Of a DNA stretch of 64,000 bases, positions 44,806 to 54,864 are shown piece by piece. The stretch lies in contig CAJJAA010000002.1 in the NCBI GenBank assembly GCA_905182025.1, positions 1-64,000 on the forward strand. Direction: 5' to 3'. The translations under genes were made by a program, and so were the position numbers. The notes beneath the pieces are model-generated. The model ran no database searches. It had not been told where the DNA came from and saw nothing but the letters and a program-made list of their open reading frames with translations. Source of the stretch: an uncultured OM182 clade bacterium (lineage in GTDB: Bacteria > Pseudomonadota > Gammaproteobacteria > Pseudomonadales > Azotimanducaceae). Position 1 is the stretch's first letter; each line of letters begins with the position of its first letter.

Positions 44806-46110
44806 TCAGTAAGCTGATTCAGCCAATTCGTCCTGCTTGACTAACATTGCAGTGAGTAGCAAAAGCACCAATGCCGCTATGCAGACTTTGATGACTAATT
44901 GATAATCGCCGGAAAAATCCAACGCGAGACTAAACGCTGCAGGTCCAACGGCACTCAAAAATACCGTCAACGAGGTATTCAAGCCTGAAATGGCGCCCAA
45001 ATTTAGCGGCCCATAAAGTCGGATATAAGCCAGGTTTGAAATCACGCCCCACAACCCTCCACCGGCACCAAAGCCAGCGGCAAGTAACCAAAATCCCCAA
45101 GCAGTGTCCAGATTCAGCAACCCGTATGCACCCAGTAGAAACAGTACCAACATACTAATCAGGAATGGCTTCAGTCGATGTTGATCAATAAGCCAGCTGG
45201 CGAATAGATTCATCACAGTAGAGAAAACTGCTGAGGGGAGAAAATAGCCAAAAGCTTCGGTTTTCGATCGCCCTGCTTCCTCAAATATTGAAACCACATG
45301 AAACGTCAATGCGGTACCAAACAGCGCATGCATGCCTAAGCTGGCACTGTAGATCCAGAAAACCGGATCACGCCTTGCCTGCGCTAAGCTCTTATTTTTG
45401 TGCTCAACCGCAATTGAGCTCGCCTTGTCGCCGGGCAAAGGTTGCTCGCCATCCGGCAACAGCCCGATTGATTCCGGTTTATCCCTGATAAACACAAGCG
45501 CAAGTATGCAGAAACCGATGCCAACTAGTGCAGCCATGGACCACAGCGCACCGCGCCAACCCACACTTAACATGAGCCATGCAATCAACAGCGGCGCAAT
45601 GGAGAAGCCGAAGGAAACGAAAATACCGCGAATACCTGTAACAAGGCCTCGCCGCTTGACGAACCAATGCAGTAGGACGTTACGAGAACAACTTGTCAGT
45701 ACGCCTTGACCAGAGAATCTGACCCCGAAGTAACCAATCAGCATTAACACAAATGCACCACCACCCAATAGATCAGCCATGACATCGACAAAACTTAAGA
45801 ACAACACCATCAAACCCAAAACCAGACTGGATAAGGTGATCATGATGCGGCCGCCATGTATATCGTAAAGCTTGCCGGCTCGCGTCAAAAATAGCGATGA
45901 GCCTACAGTGCCAAATAGATAAGCCATGGACAATTCGGTCCGAGACATACCCAGCGTATCAATAAACGCATCGGTGAATACCGCCATGCCCATGGTTTGG
46001 CCAGGAATGCTAAACAAGTACCCAAGGGTGCTAAAGATCCAAATTATCCAGCCGTAAAAAAAAGGAACCTTAGCGGGATTAAAGGGCCACGTTGGGGATA
46101 GCTTTAGCAT
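44806..46110 (-). CDS. MFS transporter, oxalate:formate/monocarboxylate-type
   Basis: 434 residues with twelve predicted helices. FFYGWIIWIFSTLGYLFSIPGQTMGMAVFTDAFI at the start and the central loop at about 210-230 are typical of the OFA/monocarboxylate group. Substrate unknown, probably a small organic acid. No adjacent catabolic gene on the same strand. Converges on the spermidine synthase-like gene. Confidence 0.78.
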   Translation of the reverse strand: MLKLSPTWPFNPAKVPFFYGWIIWIFSTLGYLFSIPGQTMGMAVFTDAFIDTLGMSRTELSMAYLFGTVGSSLFLTRAGKLYDIHGGRIMITLSSLVLGLMVLFLSFVDVMADLLGGGAFVLMLIGYFGVRFSGQGVLTSCSRNVLLHWFVKRRGLVTGIRGIFVSFGFSIAPLLIAWLMLSVGWRGALWSMAALVGIGFCILALVFIRDKPESIGLLPDGEQPLPGDKASSIAVEHKNKSLAQARRDPVFWIYSASLGMHALFGTALTFHVVSIFEEAGRSKTEAFGYFLPSAVFSTVMNLFASWLIDQHRLKPFLISMLVLFLLGAYGLLNLDTAWGFWLLAAGFGAGGGLWGVISNLAYIRLYGPLNLGAISGLNTSLTVFLSAVGPAAFSLALDFSGDYQLVIKVCIAALVLLLLTAMLVKQDELAESAY

Positions 46111-46701
46111 CGATAATGTTTCGCTTCAAAGTCAACGAGACAGGCATAACGACGGGTTGGGTGACGACGTTTTAAATAATATTTCAAGTAAGCTTCCAAT
46201 TGTCCTTTGAGATAATAAAGACCGCGCTTTGTTGCGAGTATTAGCCGAGATCGGCAGCCTTCTTCTTTCGCACTGTTTTGGCGCTTTTACAGCAATACGA
46301 TTGGCAGGCTCAGGTTGATGTTAAATAGACTGATGAATGACTTCGAACGACGCTGCAAACAAGGCATGTTCGATACATGAACCTTGCAAAATTGATTGGA
46401 CCACCGTGTCAATGCACCGATATTCGGTGAAGAGGCGCAATCATACCCACAACAGCCCCGTTGGTCAGGTCTTTAGGTATCAATATCAATGCAGATGACT
46501 CATGGCGTCAGTGCTCCTAGCCCGATCCAAAGGGGTGATGCTACAAAAAATAAGACCCGACATTAGTAACCTTACAAGTCAATTGCAAATGGGGCTTGAT
46601 TTCACTCCTGCCGATCACAATAATGCGCGCCATTTAACGCGAATAAAATTTCACTGTTCACTTTTTCACTAAAATTTTTTTAACCAAATGCCGGAACCTA
46701 T
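46111..46701. other. Divergent spacer upstream of ppa
   Basis: About 590 bp between the MFS gene and the pyrophosphatase gene. A promoter for ppa is proposed at 46596-46624. The region from 46111 to 46560 has no frame that looks like protein and no clear RNA gene. Confidence 0.5.
46596..46624 (+). promoter_or_regulatory. Putative sigma-70 promoter of ppa
   Basis: TTGATT at 46596-46601, a 17-base spacer and AATAAT at 46619-46624 match four and five of six consensus positions. The start would be about 70 bases before the ppa ATG. No other box pair in the spacer fits better. Confidence 0.35.
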
Positions 46702-47232
46702 ATGAATCTCGATGCAATACCTGCGGGCACAGATGCCCCAAACGACATCAATGTCATTATCGAAGTACCCGTTGGCGGCGAGCCGATCAAATATGAAATG
46801 GACAAGGCCTCTGGCGCACTCTTCGTCGATCGCTACTTGTATACGTCAATGCGTTACCCTGGTAACTATGGCTTCGTGCCAAATACGTTGTCTGACGACG
46901 GCGACCCGGTCGACGTAATCGTCGCCAGCACTCGCGCGATTACACCTGCGGCCGTTATTAACTGTCGTCCGATTGGTGTATTGAAGATGTCCGACGAGGC
47001 CGGTGGCGACGAAAAAATTGTTGCCGTACCCACATCTAAACTGACACGCCGGTATGACAATGTAAAAAACCATACCGACCTGCCAGAAATCACATTGCAT
47101 CAAATCGAACACTTCTTCGAGCACTACAAAGATCTTGAGCCTGGCAAATGGGTAAAAATCGAAGGTTGGGGAGACGCTGAAGAAGCCAAGAGATTGATTC
47201 TCGAAGCGATGGCACGAGGCGCGAAGAAATAG
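46702..47232 (+). CDS. ppa: Inorganic pyrophosphatase
   Basis: 176 residues, the standard length of the hexameric family I enzyme that hydrolyses pyrophosphate and drives biosynthesis. [24 protein letters not shown] carries the metal-binding aspartates (DGDPVD), and KYEMDKASG with FVDRYLYT is the N-terminal conserved part. It ends before a strong terminator. No obvious ribosome site, but the start [13 protein letters not shown] matches the family. Confidence 0.96.
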   Translation: MNLDAIPAGTDAPNDINVIIEVPVGGEPIKYEMDKASGALFVDRYLYTSMRYPGNYGFVPNTLSDDGDPVDVIVASTRAITPAAVINCRPIGVLKMSDEAGGDEKIVAVPTSKLTRRYDNVKNHTDLPEITLHQIEHFFEHYKDLEPGKWVKIEGWGDAEEAKRLILEAMARGAKK

Positions 47233-47294
47233 CGTTAATACCGCGGCACTGCAATCGATATAAAATGTCGCTGCAAAGCCAATCGAAGTCATTC

Positions 47295-47325
47295 AAAAAG
47301 GCCAATCTATTAGATTGGCCTTTTT
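47295..47325 (+). terminator. Intrinsic terminator after ppa
   Basis: GGCCAATCT / AGATTGGCC with loop ATT, extended by AAAAA on the left and TTTTT on the right. It is 63 bp past the ppa stop and is nearly symmetric, so it may also serve the converging monooxygenase gene. Confidence 0.9.
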
Positions 47326-47417
47326 GATTATGATGTTAGTACTAAAAATTAGCGCCGCATCAATTTTGAGTTAAAGCCCGCTTGTCGCCAAGATCAGCCC
47401 ACCAAGATGATAGATCA

Positions 47418-49019
47418 TTAGCGCATGTCAAAACCCCGATAGCCAGTATTGGCAATCTCTTCGCATTTCTGCGAATAAACTTGAAACCCGCCTACATAAG
47501 GCATGAATACCCTTGGCTTGCCAGGAATATTGGCACCCAAATACCAAGAGTTACAGGAGGGATACAAGGTACCGTTTCCTAGGTCATTGGTATGCTCTAC
47601 CCATTCATTCTCCGCCTCAAGATCCGCTTCGATCACCTGCTTACTATTCATTCGCATATATAGAATACAGCGCGCAATCCAATTGACATGTTGTTCTATG
47701 CTAACAATCATATTGGTCAGCACTGAGGGGCTACCCGGACCAGAAATGGTGAACAGATTAGGGAAACCATGGGTTTGCAGTCCAAGAAAAGTACGCGGTC
47801 CAGCCTCCCACTTATCTTTCAATTTAAGACCGTCTCTTCCGCGCGTATCGATACTCAACAAGCTACCTGTCATTGCATCAAAACCTGTTGCGAACACGAT
47901 AATATCAAAGCTGTGTTCTTCGCCATTGGTCACGAGACCTTTTGGCGTAATGCGTTCAATCGGATGATCTTTGACGTTGACCAGCTCGACATTATCGCGG
48001 TTAAAGGTCTCAAAATAACCGGTATCTACACACAGACGTTTACACCCGAGAACTTGCTTAGGCGACAATAACTCTGCGGTTTTAGCATCTTTAACAATTC
48101 CACGTATTTTCTCTCTGACAAAGTTAGCGGCAATTTCGTTCGCATCCGTATTTAAACCTAGATCGCCAAAGGCACTCATAAACTGAAAACCACCGCGTGC
48201 CCAGGTTTCTTCAAACATGCGCTTACGCTCATCTTCATCGGCGTCAAAGACCGAGTCATCATTGCTCGCCCAACGCGCACCAAAGCCAACCGCGGTATCA
48301 TTATTCTCCGCTCTAATCTGCGCATAGTTGCCTTTAACCTGCGCAATGTACTCCGGCGCTAGCGGACCGTTGTGTGCGGGAATCGAAAAGTTGGCGGTCC
48401 TCTGGAACACGGTCAAGTGCCCCGCTTGCTCTGCAATCACCGGGATCGATTGAATGGCAGAGGAGCCAGTGCCGACAACGGCAACTCGCTTTCCGGTAAA
48501 GTCGACACCGGCATGTGGCCACAGACCGGTGTGATACCAATCGCCTTCAAAACTATCCAAGCCGTCAAACTTTGGTAGGTTTGTCGACGACAAACACCCC
48601 GTTGCCATAATGCAGTAGGTCGCAATGACCTCATCACCTTGATCAGTCGTGACCCGCCATTTGTTTAAGGTCTCATCAAATAACGCCTGCTTAACACGCG
48701 TATTAAACTTAATGTTGTCGCGTAACTTGAATTTGTCAGCGACATGACTCGCGTAAGTAAGAATTTCTGGCTGAGGCGCGTATCGCTCTGACCATTCCCA
48801 CTCCTGCTGTAAGTCATCTGAGAACTGGTAGGAGTAGTCCATACTCTCGACATCACAGCGTGCGCCGGGATAGCGGTTCCAATACCAGGTACCACCAACA
48901 TTATCCCCCGTCTCGAAACCCTGCACAGATAGACCCTCATCAAGGAGTCGATATTGCATGTACATACCCGCAAAACCGGCGCCAACAACCACCGCGTCTA
49001 CTTCTTGAACTTTCGACAT
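47418..49019 (-). CDS. Baeyer-Villiger flavin monooxygenase, type I
   Basis: 533 residues. The N-terminal FAD motif VVGAGFAGMYMQYRLL and the fingerprint FEGDWYHTGLWP (FxGxxxHxxxW) identify a type I Baeyer-Villiger monooxygenase, which inserts oxygen next to a ketone using NADPH and O2 to give an ester or lactone. The NADPH motif VAVVGTGSSAIQ follows. It has the length of cyclohexanone monooxygenase-like enzymes. A hydrolase that could cleave the ester product lies about 2 kb away at 51169-52050, not adjacent. GGGGAAAGAA precedes the ATG. Confidence 0.93.
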   Translation of the reverse strand: MSKVQEVDAVVVGAGFAGMYMQYRLLDEGLSVQGFETGDNVGGTWYWNRYPGARCDVESMDYSYQFSDDLQQEWEWSERYAPQPEILTYASHVADKFKLRDNIKFNTRVKQALFDETLNKWRVTTDQGDEVIATYCIMATGCLSSTNLPKFDGLDSFEGDWYHTGLWPHAGVDFTGKRVAVVGTGSSAIQSIPVIAEQAGHLTVFQRTANFSIPAHNGPLAPEYIAQVKGNYAQIRAENNDTAVGFGARWASNDDSVFDADEDERKRMFEETWARGGFQFMSAFGDLGLNTDANEIAANFVREKIRGIVKDAKTAELLSPKQVLGCKRLCVDTGYFETFNRDNVELVNVKDHPIERITPKGLVTNGEEHSFDIIVFATGFDAMTGSLLSIDTRGRDGLKLKDKWEAGPRTFLGLQTHGFPNLFTISGPGSPSVLTNMIVSIEQHVNWIARCILYMRMNSKQVIEADLEAENEWVEHTNDLGNGTLYPSCNSWYLGANIPGKPRVFMPYVGGFQVYSQKCEEIANTGYRGFDMR

Positions 49020-49315
49020 TTCTTTCCCCAGTTACATGCCTCGAACAGCCAGAGCTGATCGGGCGAAATTTTATTCGCGGCGAATTAAAGCAAATCTTAA
49101 CAAGATGTTCACCTGTCATTGAACCAGCCAATCTGGTAGTACGTATAACTTGTTTGCTTGGTCCTTAAATAAAAGATTAATTAATCGCGCCAAAACCTTG
49201 CTCTAATACAGCCCATTAGGTTTAAAGGGATATACACAACGAATTTGACCTGACCCATAGCGAGCTTTAAGTTACTGCTCAATGACCGGAAGCATGCCTT
49301 CCCCACAACTGGATA

Positions 49316-51172
49316 TTGCCAATTTTGAAGCAGCACTCAAAATCAATTTTTAAAGCTCGTGTTTTTGCCAACGTCTTTCTCGCAGAGAAGGATTGGACGA
49401 CGCTGGCTTTGCTCGTGCCTTTCTTCTCGGAGTATCGCTATCGAATACTCGGTGCTCTGTCGATTTTGGTGGCTGTGACCGCAGCAACATTGACGCTTCC
49501 GTTCATTCTTAAAGCTCTTGTCGATGGACTTTCTGGTGAGCAGGCGCAGATTGTGGCACTGCCGCTGGGCTTGGTGGCTGCCTACGCCTTCATACGATTC
49601 GCCAGTGTCGCACTGAGAGAATTGACCCTGGCGATCTACGGCACCGTCACGGTGCGAGCGATGCGTCGCGTTTCGCTAAAGCTCATCAAACATTTACATC
49701 AATTGGATTTGGAATATCATCTGACCCGACGCACCGGCGGCATTACCCGTGATATGGATCGAGGTGTCAGTGCTATTGCTGCGTTGCTGCGCATACTGAC
49801 ATTCCAAATTTTGAATATGTTCCTTGGTGTCGGCGGCGTAACGATTGTATTGCTGACAACCTACCACTGGTCCTATGCAGCGATTATCCTCGTTGCGGTC
49901 ATTTTCTACGCGACTTACACCGTCAAGGTAACCACCTGGCGAACGCCCTTTATCCGTGAATCAAACGACGCAAATTCTAGAGCCGGCACACGCGCGGTCG
50001 ATAGTCTCATCAATTATGAAACCGTTAAGTACTTCGGCAATGAAGAAAGTGAGGCGCTGCGATACGACGAGGATCTAGAGATCTGGGAGTCTGCTCGACG
50101 TCGCAATCGCTATTCACTGGCGGGGCTAAATGCAGGACAGTCATTTTTTGTCCATGCAGGCATGTTCGGTATGATGCTGCTGGCTGCAATGCAAGTGCTT
50201 GATGGTGAACTAACAATCGGCGACTTGGTGGCGATCAACGCCTTTGCAGTACAGGTTTTTGTGCCACTAAACCAACTCGGCGGAATATACCGTGAGTTAA
50301 AACGTTGCTTCACCGATGTTGAACGCATGTTCGAGATTTTGAATACGCAGTCTCAAATTGAAGACAGCGACTCTGCGATTGATGTCGAATTGAACAAGGG
50401 GGAAATCGAGTTCAAACAGGTCAGCTTCAGCTACGACAAACAAAGAAACATATTGCGAGACATGAGTTTTTCGATCAAGCCTGGCCAACGGGTTGCGTTT
50501 GTTGGTCCAAGCGGCGGTGGAAAATCCACCATTGCGCGCTTACTGTTTCGGATGTACGACATTGATGCGGGCGACATTCTTGTCGATGGACACAGCATCA
50601 AACAGATAAAACTCGACCAACTGCGATCGGCATTGGGTATCGTGCCTCAAGACGCAACGCTCTTTAACACGTCTCTATTCGACAATATTCAGTACGGCGA
50701 CCTTACCTCAACAACCGAACAAGTCATCGCAGCAGCTAAGCTCGCCAACCTAGGGGACTTATTGGAACGACTGCCTGAGGGATTGGAAACCGTTGTAGGG
50801 GAACGCGGCTTGAAACTCTCTGGCGGCGAAAAACAGCGGGTCGCTATCGCACGAACAATTCTGAAGAATCCAACCTTTTTGGTTTTCGACGAAGCAACCT
50901 CCTCCCTCGACTCTGTTTCTGAACGCAGCATTATGAATGCAATCGATAACGTTTCGACCGGACATACGACAATACTCATTGCCCACCGACTCTCGACCAT
51001 CGCCGGCGCTGATCACATTTTTGTGATTGAAAATGGTCAAATAGTTGAAAAAGGCAATCATGGGACATTGATTAAGAAAAACGGTGTCTATAAAAATCTG
51101 TGGGATGTGCAGCAGGAACACTTGACCAGCGAACCCGAACAAAAAAGCGAGTTTGAAATCAGCAGCCTTTAG
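49316..51172 (+). CDS. ABC exporter, Atm1/HMT type half-transporter
   Basis: 618 residues. Six membrane helices occupy about 40-310; the ATPase domain begins at about 360 with Walker A GPSGGGKST, signature LSGGEKQR, Walker B FLVFDEATSS and H-loop AHRLS. LINYETVKYFGNE is a hallmark of Atm1-like transporters, which export glutathione-linked or metal-containing compounds. The start is uncertain: TTG 49316 has no strong ribosome site and no ATG is available upstream. It overlaps the end of the converging hydrolase gene by 4 bp. Confidence 0.88.
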   Translation: MPILKQHSKSIFKARVFANVFLAEKDWTTLALLVPFFSEYRYRILGALSILVAVTAATLTLPFILKALVDGLSGEQAQIVALPLGLVAAYAFIRFASVALRELTLAIYGTVTVRAMRRVSLKLIKHLHQLDLEYHLTRRTGGITRDMDRGVSAIAALLRILTFQILNMFLGVGGVTIVLLTTYHWSYAAIILVAVIFYATYTVKVTTWRTPFIRESNDANSRAGTRAVDSLINYETVKYFGNEESEALRYDEDLEIWESARRRNRYSLAGLNAGQSFFVHAGMFGMMLLAAMQVLDGELTIGDLVAINAFAVQVFVPLNQLGGIYRELKRCFTDVERMFEILNTQSQIEDSDSAIDVELNKGEIEFKQVSFSYDKQRNILRDMSFSIKPGQRVAFVGPSGGGKSTIARLLFRMYDIDAGDILVDGHSIKQIKLDQLRSALGIVPQDATLFNTSLFDNIQYGDLTSTTEQVIAAAKLANLGDLLERLPEGLETVVGERGLKLSGGEKQRVAIARTILKNPTFLVFDEATSSLDSVSERSIMNAIDNVSTGHTTILIAHRLSTIAGADHIFVIENGQIVEKGNHGTLIKKNGVYKNLWDVQQEHLTSEPEQKSEFEISSL

Positions 51173-52050
51173 GCCCGGTGTTGCTCAACCCATGCGAGGC
51201 ATCGCTGATTGAAAAAATCAGGCGACTCGTACTGAAGCCAATGACCCGCCTGTGGGTGGACCTCGAAAGTCAGATCCGGTCGTGCCTGTCGCCCATTGTT
51301 TTCTCTGGCTGCAATATTAGGGACCGCTGATGCGTCCTGCTCACCGTAGAGAATCAGCAACGGTGCGGTTGCGGCCTTGATGCCTTCAAGTACATATTCA
51401 CCGGTGGCAAACTGTGGGCTCTTGAATCTGGCTCGCTGCGTATTGGTCACTTGTAAATAGACCGCAAAATCATCAACCTTTTCACGATTGTGTAGCATTA
51501 GCCTCGCCAGGTTTTCACGGTTCGCAGCCTGTATCTCGTCGACCGTCATCTCTGCTGTGCGCGGAATCAACCGTTGCATCGACGGTCTTTGAGGCATTTT
51601 ACCCATGGATGCAGGTCCTACTAATATCAGTGATTTCACCTGCTCAGCATGGCCACCTGCGACGAGTGAGCCGACAACACTACCCCAGGAAAAAGCAACC
51701 AAATGATAACGACGCTCGCCGAGTATTTTACGGAGTCCGTCTGCGACACAATCTGCCGCATCCTGCGGAACATAACCCGTCGCCAGACTCGCGGCATCCC
51801 CTAGGCCAGGAAGGTCGGGCACGATCACTTCGTGATTGGCTGATAACACGTCAATGTTTCTAATCCAATGTGTCCAGGAACCTGAACCCCCATGCAATAG
51901 GACAATCACTTCGTCAGAGATAGGCTTATGGCCTTGCGGTCGCCAAATTCGAAACGGCATGCTGCCGTCGCCGCAGTCTGTCTCAATCCTTTGCGCTTTT
52001 GCATCGAGGGCTTGGATAATATCCGAAAATTGATTTGATACTTCAGTCAC
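51169..52050 (-). CDS. Alpha/beta hydrolase
   Basis: 293 residues. HGGSGSW near residue 55 is the oxyanion site, the nucleophile is in VAFSWGSVVG and the base is in AGHWLQ near the end. A C-terminal GEQDA supplies the acid. The AFSWG nucleophile elbow is like that of meta-cleavage product hydrolases and esterases. It begins at GTG 52050. It lies upstream, on the opposite strand, of nothing obviously linked; the CoA-transferase gene ends 76 bp before it. Confidence 0.72.
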   Translation of the reverse strand: MTEVSNQFSDIIQALDAKAQRIETDCGDGSMPFRIWRPQGHKPISDEVIVLLHGGSGSWTHWIRNIDVLSANHEVIVPDLPGLGDAASLATGYVPQDAADCVADGLRKILGERRYHLVAFSWGSVVGSLVAGGHAEQVKSLILVGPASMGKMPQRPSMQRLIPRTAEMTVDEIQAANRENLARLMLHNREKVDDFAVYLQVTNTQRARFKSPQFATGEYVLEGIKAATAPLLILYGEQDASAVPNIAARENNGRQARPDLTFEVHPQAGHWLQYESPDFFNQRCLAWVEQHRA

Positions 52051-52126
52051 TTAAACATTCCAACTACTTCTAACGATTTCCAATTCATTTCAACTCATTT
52101 GAAACAATTACTTGCACCGACTTCGA

Positions 52127-53374
52127 CTAGATAATGTTATGTGCGCGTAACTCTTCAATCTGATCATCTGTATAGCCCAGTCCACGCAATACTTCTTCGC
52201 TATGTTCACCGACATCCGGCGCTCGGGTTGGACCTACCCTATCAAGGCTAGAGACATTAACCGGATGATTAATGACATAGCTCATGGGCGAGCTTTCATC
52301 TGTCGGCGCTACGATCATGTTATTACACTTCACCATTGGGTCATCAATCAGCTCTTCCACTTTGGCGAGCAACACAATATTGAGTCCAGCCGCTGAAAAG
52401 TCAGCCAACCATTGTTGTGCATCCCGTGTTTGAATCGACTCTGTTGCCATAGCCGATAGTAACTCGCTGTGTTCAAAGCGTGACTCAGGCGTTTCAAATC
52501 GATCATCGTTCAGTAAATCTGGAAAACCCAGAATATCAAAAAACGATTCAATCTCCTCCGGTGTGCGAATCATTGTTACGCCAAACCAACGCTGATCTTT
52601 TGTCTCGTAGACCGTTGCTGCAAAGTTTCGCTTCGACTTCAGTAGGCGATAGTTTTCGTAACTAACCAGCTTACCGCCCTCTTCATTGAGCGTATTCGGA
52701 TCACCAGAAAAACCCGCCTGCGCAATACAACTTGCTGACCAGATACCATTGGCAAGCAACGAGGTATGCACCATCGAGCCCTCGCCTGTTCGTTCGCGAT
52801 GTAACAACGCGGTCACAATCGATGCATAAAGCGAGACAGCCGTCGGATGATCCCCCATACCCGGTAAAGCCATGGCAGGTTTACCGTCTGGGTCACGGAC
52901 TAAATCCATTAAACCTGACCTTGCCCAGTAAGCGACAAGATCGAAACCTTCCCGCTCCCTGTCGGGACCCTCTTCACCGTAGGCCGTTAAGGAGGCATAT
53001 ATCACGTTCTCTTTAATTGCTTTCACGTCATCAAACTCTAATCCCAATTGACGACGCAATGAGTACGGCTGGTTGGTGATATACACATCGCATTCGGCAA
53101 TCAACTGTCGCAGTACCTTAATGCCGTCATCGGTTTTTATATTCAGCGCAATGCTACGCTTGTTGCGCCCATCCATTTGCCACATGTAGTCGGTGACACC
53201 ATCTGGCGATGTTGGCAGGCCTGACAGAATGCGATATTGATCACCCTCTACAGGTCGCTCGATCTTGATGACATCCGCACCATAGTCCGCCAATATCGTA
53301 CCGGCAACGGGACCGGCTATCCAGGTACCAACGTCTAATACTTTCAATCCAGAGAAGACCTTGTCAGTACTCAT
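52127..53374 (-). CDS. CaiB/BaiF-family (class III) CoA-transferase
   Basis: 415 residues. VLDVGTWIAGPVAGTILADYGADVIKIERPVEGD is the N-terminal signature of the interlocked class III enzymes, which move CoA between acids without an acyl-enzyme anhydride of class I. The active aspartate is in GMGDHPTA. DMGWVAS-like motif absent, so substrate (carnitine, succinyl, alpha-methylacyl) is unknown. The MFS gene upstream on the same strand ends 50 bp away and may belong to the same transcript. Confidence 0.9.
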   Translation of the reverse strand: MSTDKVFSGLKVLDVGTWIAGPVAGTILADYGADVIKIERPVEGDQYRILSGLPTSPDGVTDYMWQMDGRNKRSIALNIKTDDGIKVLRQLIAECDVYITNQPYSLRRQLGLEFDDVKAIKENVIYASLTAYGEEGPDREREGFDLVAYWARSGLMDLVRDPDGKPAMALPGMGDHPTAVSLYASIVTALLHRERTGEGSMVHTSLLANGIWSASCIAQAGFSGDPNTLNEEGGKLVSYENYRLLKSKRNFAATVYETKDQRWFGVTMIRTPEEIESFFDILGFPDLLNDDRFETPESRFEHSELLSAMATESIQTRDAQQWLADFSAAGLNIVLLAKVEELIDDPMVKCNNMIVAPTDESSPMSYVINHPVNVSSLDRVGPTRAPDVGEHSEEVLRGLGYTDDQIEELRAHNII

Positions 53375-53424
53375 ATTTTATTACTCATTTGTCGCTACTC
53401 ACTTTTATTATTCTAATTATGCCT

Positions 53425-54777
53425 TCAAGTATGAGGATCGATATCATCATCGACAGACTCGATAGTATTGTCACCCGTGTCACTAGCGTTACCGAGACCC
53501 AAGGTTCTGATTTTAGGCACCATCGAACTTACCAAAGCAAGACCAATTAAAATACACCCAGCCCCCAACAAAACACTTTCCAGTGATATTCGAATCAAAG
53601 CACCTGAAACTGCAGCCGACAGAGGTAACAACCCCATATTGAATATCATGATAACGGACATCACTCGTCCCAGCATTGCCTGCGGTATGCGTATCTGCAG
53701 GAAGGAGATAATGATGACAATAACGTAACCATCGGCAACACCACTCAATGCAGAAAACAACATAGCGACTTCAATGTGTGTCGTAAACGCATAAGCAACA
53801 AGGCCGATGCCCAACACCACGATGTCTGCCAATAAAAGCATACCAATATGATGATCTGCTGGACGTCTTAACGTGCCGGCGAGCAGTAGCCCGATTAACG
53901 CACCGACCCCAAAGGCAGATGAAATTAAACCAAAGGAAAGCGCACCATCTTCGAATCGAGAATGTGCAAGCATCGGAATGCCAACGAGGTAAGGACCGCG
54001 AAAAAATAGCGCAAAAACGGCGAACATACAGGCAAGCATGCGAACAGGAAAGTCGTTCCAGGTTGCGACAACACCCTGCCAAGATGATTGCAGTATCGTG
54101 CCGACATTAAACGCAGTTGTTGGAGCAGCCTCAGGTGCAAGCCGCATCATATTGAGTGATATCAATGCGATAATAAAACCGAATGCATCAAGATAGAATA
54201 CAATCGAGATACCCAACAGATCCTCCACTGCCATCCCGTCACCGGCTGAAAAATAGGCGATGATGAGACCACCTAAAACCGGACCCAGCATCTGCGACAA
54301 CTGGCCCATACCTTGAACTAACGAGTTACCAGGAGGAAACAGTTCGGGCGGCAGTAATCGAGGTAAAATAGCGCTGGAGGCTGGCCAAGTAAAAGCATCC
54401 GCGGCACCGAATACAATGGCCACCGCAAAAACCATCCACATCTCGATAGTGCCGGTGAACACTAGTGTCGCCAGAATAAGCATCAATGCCATCCGAATCC
54501 AATTCATCCAGATCAGCATCCGCAGCGGCGTAAATCGATCGGTAAAAGCACCACCGAAGATCATAAGCAGGGCACGGGGCACGCCGCTCGCCGCAAGCAC
54601 AGCCCCCATCGCAAAGGAATCGCCGGTTAGTCTCAATACTAACCAAGGGAACGCAATCATCGTCAGCTGACCGCCCAGCATTGATAACGCAGAACCAATC
54701 CACAGCAGGCGGAAGTTGCGAATCGCCAAGGGTCGAAAAAACTTGAGACCTGATTCGGTATCGGCAGCATCAACCAT
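53425..54777 (-). CDS. MFS transporter, exporter-type
   Basis: 450 residues with about twelve helices and a hydrophilic tail rich in D. NFRLLWIGSALSMLGGQLTMIAFPWLVLRLTGDSFAMGAV at the N-terminus is typical of the EntS/MdfA-like MFS_3 group, many of which export siderophores or drugs. Substrate unknown. It lies directly upstream of the CoA-transferase gene. Confidence 0.82.
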   Translation of the reverse strand: MVDAADTESGLKFFRPLAIRNFRLLWIGSALSMLGGQLTMIAFPWLVLRLTGDSFAMGAVLAASGVPRALLMIFGGAFTDRFTPLRMLIWMNWIRMALMLILATLVFTGTIEMWMVFAVAIVFGAADAFTWPASSAILPRLLPPELFPPGNSLVQGMGQLSQMLGPVLGGLIIAYFSAGDGMAVEDLLGISIVFYLDAFGFIIALISLNMMRLAPEAAPTTAFNVGTILQSSWQGVVATWNDFPVRMLACMFAVFALFFRGPYLVGIPMLAHSRFEDGALSFGLISSAFGVGALIGLLLAGTLRRPADHHIGMLLLADIVVLGIGLVAYAFTTHIEVAMLFSALSGVADGYVIVIIISFLQIRIPQAMLGRVMSVIMIFNMGLLPLSAAVSGALIRISLESVLLGAGCILIGLALVSSMVPKIRTLGLGNASDTGDNTIESVDDDIDPHT

Positions 54778-54864
54778 GACTGCACCAATAGGACACGCGT
54801 TGAAGCACCATGCTAAGGTACCTTTTTATTTTTATGTCTCGGAATATACATCATCAACACACCA

